NCBI GenBank assembly: GCA_033239005.1
Contig: BSQZ01000005.1
Location: 6,785,001-6,849,000 of the forward strand
Direction: 5' to 3'
Length of the DNA stretch: 64,000 nucleotides
Source of the DNA: Lamellibrachia satsuma
Taxonomy: Eukaryota > Annelida > Polychaeta > Sabellida > Siboglinidae
Below are positions 23,512 to 32,830 of the stretch, piece after piece. The position numbers and the translations under genes were made by a program. Each line of letters begins with the position of its first letter. Positions within the stretch are counted from its first letter, which is position 1. The notes beneath the pieces were generated by a model. That model worked only from the letters and a program-made list of their open reading frames with translations. It ran no database searches and was not told the origin of the DNA.

Positions 23512-23750
23512 GGTTGGACATGAGAAAGTACTCTTTCTCACAGAGGGTGATAAAGGAATGTAACAAATGATTGTGTTAATGCTAGTAGTATGAATATGTT
23601 TAAAAATAGAATTGACAGATATTTGATTAAGGCGGGCTACACATAGATGAGAAAATAGTTGGACTTTCGATAAGCCAATGGCTTCCTTGTCCACTTGCCA
23701 TCTGGAACTTGTTGTTTTATGATGGCAATCTTGTTCAATCTTGTTAAATT
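23512..23750 (+). mobile_element. CR1-like LINE copy B, 3' fragment
   Basis: Only the last ~240 bp remain: GGACATGAGAAAGTACTCTT ... GGCGGGCTACACATAGATGA ... GATGGCAATCTTGTT. It keeps AAGTAC where copies A and C have the stop AAGTAA. It lies 43 bp upstream of the tail exon at 23,793. Confidence 0.9.
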
Positions 23751-23792
23751 TTCGTTACTCTAAGCTGATCAGTGATATTTCTCACATCTCAG

Positions 23793-23886
23793 GATGAGAA
23801 AGTTGTGCGTGGCTTCTCATTGAGCAACATCAGTGAGATTTCTGGTGCAGTTTCCCACGGTGATGTTGATCCCCAAGAACTAGTAG
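23793..23886 (+). CDS. Mucin-like gene, cytoplasmic tail exon
   Basis: Acceptor ctcacatctcag before 23,793 and donor gtag|gtgtaa after 23,886; 94 nt, phase 0 to 1, in phase with the transmembrane exon. It encodes DEKVVRGFSLSNISEISGAV, then SHGDVDPQELV. The residues are polar and Ser-rich with acidic patches, as in a short cytoplasmic tail. No known motif. The frame stays open past the donor for some codons, so intron retention would still yield protein. Confidence 0.55.
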
Positions 23887-24696
23887 GTGTAAACAACCCA
23901 TGTCTATGTGATGGTCTACATCTCACGTTATCTGTACAACTCTCACTAAGAGACATTGTAGAGTGGTGGAGTCTGATTTGTTTGAAACCCAAATATTCCA
24001 ATTTAATAAGTTTGATAAAAATGTGATTTTTAACATTGAACAAATATTTTTGTCAATAATATTATTTTTTCAGCCAAACTGCTTCATTGCACAATATGAT
24101 GTATCGTTTGTTAGAATAAATAAACAAATTGGATATGAATTCTGTTTTTCATGGGACAAAGCCACCCCATTAGCATTTTCTAAGAATATCTGGATACCAT
24201 GGTTAATGTCATGCAGATTACTTATGATGTCATAAGTGACGTTCTCTCCACATAATCATAAAAAACTGTAAATTTAGTCAAAATGAGGTAAGTAATTTTT
24301 AAGATATGACAACAAGTTGACATAACCTATTTCCAGACCAGCCTGTCCTTTCAACAAGGGTGGACTTTTTAAACATGCTTTATGCTATCAATATTATAAT
24401 AAATTTAAAACAGTGCTCCTTTTGTCCTCACTCTACTGTGATCTAAAGTATAAATAGTCAGTGATTCCGTATTAACAATCATCTAATTATAATTACATGC
24501 CATTTTCTCTTATTATTGTTTTTGTTTTCAGAAAAATCCTGAGTATCAGTTTGATATCACTTGTTATTTGTATTTAACCACAAGTGACTGATGACCTCTG
24601 TTCCAGCTTACCACACTTTATGTTTCACAACGTGAGGTGTTTTCTGGCATGTGTTTATATGTTAGTAATAGTATTTTTGCTATAATTATGTTTTAG

Positions 24697-24713
24697 ACTT
24701 TATCGAAGGTTGA
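24697..24713 (+). CDS. Mucin-like gene, possible last coding exon
   Basis: Acceptor tatgttttag before 24,697. In the phase set by the previous exon it reads (D)FIEG and stops at TGA 24,711-24,713. In another phase it would read LYRRLSEKLQPSTETRNTQ before a stop at 24,768, which would need a different upstream donor. The 3' UTR would follow; the polyadenylation site was not determined. Confidence 0.4.
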
Positions 24714-27179
24714 GTGAGAAACTTCAGCCATCAACAGAGACAAGAAACACTCAACCAAGTACGGACTGATGAACTACATATGGATATGGACGATGGAAAG
24801 AGAGTGCTATGGGCACATGCTCCAGTAGCACCCATTTACCTGTTGTTTTACTAATTATAGACACTCATATTCACACCTATGCAGTCTCTATCTGGGAATG
24901 ATTACTGGAAACTATTAACAGGTGGTGTTAATTTTGTGAAAATTGTATTCTGGCCAACGCTGAAAATTTCACTAAGTTAGCAATTAAAAAACTGGATTAC
25001 GCATTTTTTTTAAAGATTTTGCGGAATTTTATATAAACCATTGGTTGCCAGTATATTAGGAATTATTTGTTATCATTTAAGTTTTTGAATTAAACATTTT
25101 TTTTAATATACATTTTAACAATATATTTTAATAGTCAATATATTTATCTGAACAGAAACAACTGGAGTTTGTGCCTTCATATTTTTTAAGCATGCTTATA
25201 TAACCAACTGCACAATTTCTCACTGAGTCACGTCTTTTCCATTTCTTTATTTAAAAAGTAAGTTACAGAGATATTAATAAAAGTATATGATTTCTGTGCA
25301 TCAACTAGGCTTCAAAATAACTAAGGCTGTTAAAGTACCAGTAATATACAATTGTTTACCATTTAAATATATTCCCTATTGTGGTTTATTTATTATCCGA
25401 ATCAGTCCTGTACATTGTGGATGGATGTAGGCAAAGTCAATCGCCCTACAATGTTTTTCTATCTGGCTTTTGCTACTATAGGGCGAAGAGCTCGCTCGGC
25501 CGAAACGTAAGTATTTTCATGAAACGTGAAACCTTACAAAAACGTCATAAACAGAGCAATAAACACGTCTTTCATGTCTGTATGCATTCTTATATGTATA
25601 TCACTAAAGTTACCTGACAATAACCATGTAAAAGTGTGAAATTATTACCTTTTTGTCAGAACGCATGTGCTTGTCAAGGTTTGTATATAACCGGATGTTG
25701 TTGTGAGCGAGAAAGGCATGCGGGATTTCCATAGATCTATATAAGATCACGCTAAGAATTGCCGTCTGCTGGCCATAGAGTTACATCATTAATAATGCCC
25801 CTATAAACTATTAACTTACTAACGGGTGTTTTATTTATTTCTGTGCTGCTGGCCCATTCTGGCCTCATTCTACACGAAATCGCGTTTGATCATGTGACCC
25901 AAAGGCAACATCACGTGCACAGTATGGCGGCTGATTGTGAAATGTTTTCTATGTCACCGATAAAAGTACTCATAAGTAATTATTTGGAGCACATTTCTTC
26001 AGTTTCTTGACGCCCAATTGTCGGTTGTATGTCACAGAATACACATGTGAAACGGTTAGTGCGTATCGGTTTTAAAACTTAAGTTATTAGTTCCGTAGCC
26101 ATTTGGCCAAATCGCCGAGTTAGCAAATGCCGCACGGGACTTTCGCCCCTGAGACGAAGAGCGGGGCGAATTTTTTTGCCTAGGATGGATGCCACTCTTG
26201 CACTGCACCATTAACTAATGTAATACTGGGTTGTCTTGTATCATGCTCAACAGTGTATGTGTGTACTAAAAGAACCGTGTATTATTTATTATGATCTATA
26301 ACGATTGCTATGGTCAACTCCAATCTTTTTAACACCAGACGTGGCTTTTTGCTTGGTTTGAAATCCTTGTTTTTTACTTGACATGTTCTGCACGAGTGTC
26401 GCCATCTACCAGGTTACGAAATGTACCTACACCAAACTAATCCGCTAGGTTTCGTCGGAAGTTAGTCCTTCACAGGAACATGTCTGGGCACGGACCACAG
26501 TCAGAATGCATCTACCATTACATATAAAGAGTCCATAGGAAAAAAATAATTGTGCAGTTTGGGTGTATTAGTGAGATCAGAAATTGTGTGAGTGTAAGTG
26601 ATGTTTTAGTGCACAGTAGCATCTGATATTTGAAATGATGCAATTTGTCGGTTGATATACCTATTACGTAAGGACACAGTGGCCATTAGGCAAGATGTAC
26701 TCATAGTTTGGAAAACGGGGAATTTCATGGCAGAAATGCAGGGGTGTCATGCATTGAAACAATTAGTGCGAAAAGAACGTATGTAATGTTCACGAATTTC
26801 ACACACTGGGTGTCTTAGTGGGTCTCTCATGTGCTGTGACAAAAATTGTAGGATACATTTCCAATGAGGCACAAAATGTTATAATGTTCTATGGAAAAAG
26901 TGACTATGGTCCGTACCCGTCTACACCCCGTCCAGCGTGAAGTTTCATTCCTTAGGCTGTCTTTAACCATTTGCTTCTGCTAACATGGCCTGCTGTTAAA
27001 CATATCAGTGACTGTGTGATTAAAGATTTGTTTTGCATCTCGGATATATCGCTGTGTCGTAATATTACTGCAATTATACTGCAAAAGGTATATCGTGCAA
27101 TTAACACACATCGTGGACAAAAATTAAGCTGAATGATCTTAATTAGAATAATCCCCGAACTTGACATCTACCTAAGGTG
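24714..27179. other. Intergenic stretch, no certain gene
   Basis: AT-rich DNA with only short frames. The one feature of note is a promoter-like patch near 25,885-26,010, listed separately. Confidence 0.5.
25885..26010 (+). promoter_or_regulatory. Candidate promoter / first exon with two E-boxes and ATGGCGGC
   Basis: TCATGTGACC at 25,889-25,898 and ATCACGTGCA at 25,910-25,919 are two E-box-type sites just upstream of an ATG in GTATGGCGGC (25,922-25,931). The frame runs 28 codons (MAADCEMFSMSPIKVLISNY...) to TGA at 26,008-26,010, with a possible donor (aa|gtaatt) inside it. This is the look of a short 5' exon behind a CpG-poor promoter; no downstream exon was recognised. Confidence 0.25.
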
Positions 27180-27620
27180 CAACCACAATGGCTTTCGAGG
27201 TGGAAGAACTACAGTGGAACATGTAATCTACCCTAATATAATTGAGAGAACGAGGGCAAACAACCTGCCACAATAACGTTCATACATTTCAAGAAGGCCT
27301 TCGACTCCACCCACAACCAATATAGCTAGGACAAATTATGAAAATGCGTGGTAGGAAAACCGTCCTTTTTGAGATTCTGGCTGTATTGCTACAAGGAGAC
27401 ACCCTTGCGCCATATCTCTTTGTTATAGTCATCGACTTAGCTTTAAGGGCGGCCATTTGTGGAAAAGAAGAAGAGTTAGGCTTTAAAATAGAAAGGTGCT
27501 GAATTAAGTATAGACAGATTGTCACAGACTTCGACATTGTTAATGACATCGCACTTCTGTCTGAAGGAATTCAACAGGCGCAAGAACGGTTAAAACAAAT
27601 TGAGATATCAGTGGGAAAAG
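27180..27620 (+). pseudogene. Decayed non-LTR reverse transcriptase fragment
   Basis: Broken frames show IHFKKAFDST (palm motif A region), LQGDTLAPYLFVIVIDLALR (motif B region), then GKEEELGFKIER and VTDFDIVNDIALLSEGIQQA, where the FADD-type active site has become FDIVND. The GDTLAPYLF...D-A-L-R phrasing differs from the CR1 copies here and belongs to another LINE clade. Several stops; old insertion. Confidence 0.65.
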
Positions 27621-27837
27621 TGAGACCAAGGATGGCTCAGACCTTCGGCTATCTATGGCCATGATGGGAATTATGTACAATATTATACATAAAATTCCGT
27701 AAGGCAGCAGCGTGGAGGGCTTGTAGCAATTATGCTTGCAAGTATCTAGAAATCAAAGCAAAGAATCTGAATGAAAGTTGAGTCTGTGCTGTTTGTTGTG
27801 TGGTTGTCATGACTGGATAATACAATACAATGAAGAA

Positions 27838-27895
27838 GACTTCTATAGCGCCAAAATCCTCTGAAAACCGAGCTCAGCAGCGCGCCAATACCAAA
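27838..27895 (+). repeat. Dispersed repeat fragment related to 18,112-18,172
   Basis: ACTTCTATAGCGCCAAAATC + CTCTGAAAACCGAGCTCAGC resembles the stretch at 18,116-18,160. Confidence 0.4.
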
Positions 27896-27923
27896 GTGTT
27901 AAATTTAGTTAAAACTTAATTAT

Positions 27924-27945
27924 ATTACATTGGTGCAGCTAATTA

Positions 27946-28001
<56 letters not shown>

Positions 28002-28019
28002 CATTGGTGCAGCTAATTA

Positions 28020-28089
<70 letters not shown>

Positions 28090-28108
28090 TAATTAGTTGC
28101 ACCAATGT
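27924..28108. repeat. Nested hairpin with duplicated arm around (TA)n tracts
   Basis: ATTACATTGGTGCAGCTAAT + TATGATA occurs twice directly (27,924 and 27,998), each followed by (TA)n, and is closed by the inverted copy ATCATAATTAGTTGCACCAA at 28,087-28,106. Two TA tracts (27,949-27,998; 28,022-28,087) lie inside. It looks like a small foldback element whose left half was duplicated through its TA core. Confidence 0.85.
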
Positions 28109-28379
28109 GTGTGCATGGGGAAAATTATTTATAACATATATTTCCGCTTTTGCGTGTGTAGATAGGGAGGAATATATTTTACGGCCGAAAGTCGAAATTC
28201 ATCCATTATTTACCCTGGTTGAGATTCTCTGTTATAATTCATTGCTATTATATACAGTACCTATTATTGTAGCTATAATATATTTACGTTATTAATAAAC
28301 TGATGTCAACTACCGGCTCGTGGGCGAAGAGAACATCAGAAAATACCGTGGACGTGAAGTAACTTATTTTTAAACAGAA

Positions 28380-28381
<2 letters not shown>

Positions 28382-28462
<81 letters not shown>
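28382..28462. repeat. (TA)n microsatellite, about 40 units
   Basis: Pure TA tract between GAACTG and CGTACACACG. Confidence 0.97.
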
Positions 28463-28463
<1 letters not shown>

Positions 28464-28794
28464 GTACACACGATCTATAACCAGCAACGCCCTTGCTTCA
28501 AAATACGCAAATGCGCAGATACATCAATTTACATAACTAATTCAAATAAATCAAAAGTGAATAGTAATAAAGTTAAATAAGTTTAAAGTAAATAGCAAAA
28601 ATGGCATCAATACATTTCCAGCATAACATGCACACACATTTAAAAAGAACATATCCAGTTTTAAAAGAATAGACTGAAGCTGCATCTCGAAGCTGTTATG
28701 GCACTCTGTGGCAAGCATGGCAAGAGGTAGATTGTTCCAGAGGCGCTGAGCTGCGTACAAGGAAATTTTGTCGCTTTGAGTTCATGTAAGCGCC

Positions 28795-28814
28795 GGGGGG
28801 GGGGGGGGGGGGGG
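28795..28814. repeat. G20 homopolymer
   Basis: Twenty consecutive G between GCGCC and CGGAGAG. Length may be unreliable in any assembly; it is also a strong G-quadruplex candidate. Confidence 0.9.
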
Positions 28815-31083
28815 CGGAGAGAAACACAGAGACAGCTAGTGTTAACATTTGTAAGCACGACGCCGGTAATGCCTGTACCTAGCCGCACTGTTCAAACTGA
28901 GTAACCTGGCCCTAGAAAAACACAAATGGCCCATCTAGGATCTCGAAAAGTCAATCAAAGTAACTCATTAATTTAACTTACTTCTATGAGGCGGCGCAAC
29001 AGGTTACACTCGGAAAAATTACGATTTCAACCAGAGGGGCCATATGGCCCAATACCCCTAAATAATCCACTGTCATATGTATTTTAGCAGCGGATTTCTA
29101 AACTTTAAAGTGGGGGAAAGTAACCCTAATTTGTGCACTATTATATCGCATGGTTAGTACCTTAAAAGCCACTCACTAGAGGCCACTACGATAGCAGAGG
29201 CATTCCCAGATGACGGGTTTTAGTGAATGACCACCGCAGTTTGTCCTGGACCGGAGACGTGTGCAGATGGTAATACTCTACATTAGACATGTTGGCCTTC
29301 TCGCGGATCAGCTTTACATTTGTACACCATGGTGAGTTAGTTTTGTCACATATATACATACATATTTGCCTTTTAATGAAGTAGACTTGGTAAAACTGTA
29401 GTTTGGATTACGTGTTTGAATTTGCCATTGGGCCCTTCAGCTACGGGCGTGGCAGTGTCGCAAGAAGCTCCCCTGTTGAATTCAATGTCGTTCGTGTATG
29501 CCTAGGCAGTGTCATACTGTGTATATAATCTGCATGAAACTAATTGTTTGTTATGTTATATTGTTATGTTTTATCATATATGCTTGGTGATTTGTGAAAT
29601 TAAATTGAAAGTTATTTGTAACCTTGGTTTATGTGTTAAGTATGTCTAGCACGAACTACTGCGAACACGAGGTGCGGCTATTTCTGTTAAACAAGTTAGT
29701 AATGTGGCGGTCGTTCAATTACAGTGTCACGGTGGGTCTGGTAAACATGCATTCATCTGGCCGCCCCTATTTCGGTCACTGCAGAAAATGGTGGGAAGCA
29801 TTGCGTAACGCATTAGACAGTTTCAGCAGAGTTCTACTTTGCTAGCTCTACCTTGCTAGCTCCTTAGCTAATAGGCACTCACGTCAGCTGGATTTGTCGG
29901 TCACCTGTGCTCCATAAGCTTCGCGCCGAGATACTCCTACTTAAACACAAATACAATGGTATCTATTAGTGAATACTTATCAGTTTGCAGACGTTATTTC
30001 AAAGAAGACATGTTTAAGTTTTACATACGATGTAAGCTAGATATATAAGTTATATTTATTAGCAGGACAGGGAGAACACCACTAATTTTTACTACCGTTC
30101 GTACTTTTAAGAACGGTAATGGGAGGGGTCTCAACCTAAGTCCCACCTGTTTGGGGGAGCGAGAACGTCCCACCAGTTTTGAGAGTACCATCTCCCACCA
30201 ATCCAACCTCCCACCAATGTTGAGGTCAACCTACCACCATTTTTGAGGACCTAACACTCAATTATGGTTACGTATGAGATAAGTTTAACTTATATGGTAT
30301 ATAAGTTGCGTTGAGATACCTTGGGAGTAATTTTTTTAGTTCACTTTATCTCAGTTGCTGCACTAACTAAGCAAATAAATTGCCATAGTTTTACTTGACT
30401 ACATCAGGGAAAGTAAGGTCTGACATATATAGCTCGATTCAATGTTTGTGATGTCAATTGCATGACATATATCATGTTTATTATTGAATACGTTATATTA
30501 AGACACACATTTAGTATTTTGTTACCCTGGATCTTTCATCACAAACTGTTTACGCATCTATATATTGATACGTCTTTTCGACAATTTGTGTAGCCTGGTT
30601 TATTTTAGTAATGAAGTTGTCCAAACCAGACTGACGCTTCAATGCAGCCAACGCCAGGCCAAAATAGCAACGTATTTCGATTTATTTAAGTGGCGCAATC
30701 TGGCGGATAGTCTAGAAAATACATTGCATATCATGCGTGAACGTACTGGTCTCTGGTTTCCCGTATTTGATCAACTAACTGTGGAACCAGATGTCACCCC
30801 CCTTCTACATCCCCTAACTCCACTAAATCGCACTACTACATTTCTTCTCTCTTTCCTGCTGTCAAAGATTACCCCCGACATCTTCAACCAAATGAAGGTG
30901 GTCATTAAATAGAAGAAAACGATGACCATATCAGAAGATTATGTTACTGTGTTGTGCAAATATTTACAGTTGCATTGCTGGATGACAACATAGGCACATG
31001 TCAATGACAGTATGATCCCACGTGCATGAAGACATTGTTTTAGAAACCTTTATGACGGGGTTTATCTTGTATGTTGATACAAA
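28815..31083. other. Intergenic stretch, no certain gene
   Basis: Open frames such as 29,624-29,845 and 30,565-30,912 match nothing I know. An ATG frame at 29,289 (MLAFSRISFTFVHH) ends at a good donor (ccatg|gtgagt, near 29,331), the look of a possible first exon, but no partner exon was found. Imperfect CCCACCA(A/G)(T) repeats occur at 30,150-30,245. Confidence 0.4.
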
Positions 31084-31315
31084 CCTTATGAAAATATACC
31101 ATGGTATCCCATAGTATACCATGGTATACCATGGTATATCATTGTATGCCATGGAATACTATGGTATGTCATGGTATATCAATGTGTACCGTGGTATATC
31201 ATGGTATATCATTGTATACAATTGTATACCATGGTATATCAGGTATTTACCATGGTTTACATGTTTCAAAACACAATGGCATACCATGTATTTACCATGG
31301 TATATTTTCATAAGG
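31084..31315. mobile_element. Foldback element made of self-complementary TACCATGGTA units
   Basis: The ends are a perfect 23-bp inverted repeat: CCTTATGAAAATATACCATG (first 20 bases) at 31,084, with its complement ending at 31,315. The interior is a run of about 20 variants of the 10-bp palindrome TACCATGGTA, in which both the unit and the whole element are self-complementary. All frames therefore read alike (MVYHGIPWYT-type), which explains the open frames here; none is a gene. No convincing target duplication. Confidence 0.8.
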
Positions 31316-31554
31316 GTAGAAAGCCAAACTCGGCTAAGGGAACCCGTGTTCAAATCCAATTGCTGCCGTATCAAAGCTTTGACAATTTTGTTCCACCACA
31401 TTACCACAGTTCACTCAGCTGTAAATGAGTACCCAGGTACAGACAAGTGTGGAAATGTGAACGAATAATCTTCGCACTGTTATATATGAATACAACCACC
31501 TGGGAAAATGCATATTGCTCAAACAGAGATACATATGATAGATTGTTGTCCTTT

Positions 31555-31790
31555 GTAGAATATCAAAGTGTGGGTGTGCGAACTGTTTCATTGAAGCAGA
31601 TATACATAGCTATGTAACTTTTCTGATGGATTTGATAGATAAGGTGGTCCTCAATGCCAAGGTGCTCAACACTGGCCAGGAGAATTGTAACAGGATGGTG
31701 GCCGCCACATTCCAGTCCACTATCCAGTTGTGGAGCGTCATGGTCAACAATGATGCCAGCTTCGTCATACGTGAGATAAGTCAGTCAGTG
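31555..31790 (+). pseudogene. Decayed duplicate of the exon at 38,040-38,233
   Basis: KVVLNAKVLNTGQENCNRMV...REISQSVK corresponds closely to the later exon (VVLNAKELNAVQENCNMMV...REIGQSV). The similarity starts in the upstream intron (CATTGAAGCAG) and continues past the exon. About 45 bp that hold the acceptor in the other copy are missing here, and the donor GATAG|GTCAGT has become GATAAGTCAGT, so both splice signals are gone. The reading frame is still open. A segmental duplication followed by loss of function is the simplest account. Confidence 0.7.
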
Positions 31791-31864
31791 AAATAGGTGT
31801 GTCATGAGAAAAAGGTTCTGGAGAGAATCATGTCACTGTCATAGGCACCAGTTTTCTAAATGAT

Positions 31865-32009
31865 GCATCATAGTCACAGTGGCCTGACCATATAACCTTG
31901 CTTTTCTCACCAATCTTCCTGTTCAGCTGCCCTGTTGCGTCCCATTTTCCCTCAAGTTGTTCATCCTTCTTTCGTCAACCCTTTTTGTTCTTGTTATTCG
32001 ACGAACCCA
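31865..32009 (-). pseudogene. LINE RT C-terminal fragment, cut by CR1-C
   Basis: On the minus strand it reads WVRRITRTKRVDERRMNNLR, then ENG...TGRLVRKARLYGQATV. The same WVRRI-type segment occurs in the longer fragment at 38,546-39,300, so this is the paired piece inside the duplicated segment. CR1-C inserted at its left end. Confidence 0.65.
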
Positions 32010-32024
32010 TAACCAAACTTACGG

Positions 32025-32678
32025 GTGAGTGGAGAGGGATTGCCAGGTGGTAAGACGGTAAAGGTTGATGATAGGAGAGAAAGGGGGCATACTAGTAGTG
32101 TGCAACAGGAAAGGAGCTTTGCCGATGTAGTATCACAGGGGAAAGCGAGGAAAGCCCGGGTATTTATGGGGGATTCCATCATTAGGAAAGTTGATAAAAT
32201 TGTAAATAGAGGCGATGACATAACAGTATGCCTACCAGGGGCAAAAGTAGAGGATATAGCAGAGAAGGCAGGACAGGTCATGGGTGGTGGCACGGGAGGT
32301 GCTGTTCTCGTGCATGTGGGAACGAACAATGCAGATAAGGACGGAACGTCAACCATCATTGGTAAGTACAGGAGGTTGATCAAGAGACTTAAAGAGGCAC
32401 GAGTTGGGCAGATCGTATTGTCGGGGATATTACCAATAATGGGAGGCAGGGGTGAGGAATATAGGAACTGTAGAAGGATGGCGATCAACACACAGGTACA
32501 GAAGGTATGTATGGAGGAGGGAGTAGGCTTCGTAGACATGTGGTTAAACTTTGTGGGAAGAGGTGACTTTTTCATGAGAGATGGACTTCATCTGACAGGG
32601 AAGGGCGCTGCAGTTCTTGCGTGTGAGTTTGTCAGAGTTGTCGACGAGGGCACAGGTACCATAGATTATTTAAACTAG
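32025..32678 (+). CDS. CR1-C ORF1, SGNH esterase domain (5' truncated)
   Basis: An open frame to TAG at 32,676-32,678. From about 32,155 it has the SGNH hydrolase blocks: block I in RVFMGDSIIRKVDK (the GDS serine), block III in LVHVGTNNADKDG and block V in MRDGLHLTGKG (D-x-x-H dyad). An esterase domain in ORF1 is a known feature of CR1-type retrotransposons; its substrate is unsettled and may be membrane or protein acyl groups. The N-terminal Cys-rich finger present in copy D is missing. The first in-frame ATG (32,166) is inside the domain, so this copy probably cannot make normal ORF1 protein. Confidence 0.85.
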   Translation: MSGEGLPGGKTVKVDDRRERGHTSSVQQERSFADVVSQGKARKARVFMGDSIIRKVDKIVNRGDDITVCLPGAKVEDIAEKAGQVMGGGTGGAVLVHVGTNNADKDGTSTIIGKYRRLIKRLKEARVGQIVLSGILPIMGGRGEEYRNCRRMAINTQVQKVCMEEGVGFVDMWLNFVGRGDFFMRDGLHLTGKGAAVLACEFVRVVDEGTGTIDYLN

Positions 32679-32830
32679 ATGCGCAGGGGGAACTGACAGA
32701 GAAAACTCAAAGGAGTACTACTACATATACACATCCAAAGAAATGTTCACCAATAATTTCAGGCAATGAACTTAAATGTGTATGCTTAAATGCCAGGAGC
32801 ATAGTAAATAAAAAAAGTGAGTTAGACATT

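Noticed and set aside
31320..31370. B-box-like TGTTCAAATCC suggesting a tRNA or SINE
   Set aside because: No A box, cloverleaf or dispersed copy could be seen.
31101..31468. Tyr/Trp/Pro-rich frames around the TACCATGGTA repeat
   Set aside because: The repeat has no stop in these frames and the unit is palindromic, so both strands look open; no gene evidence.
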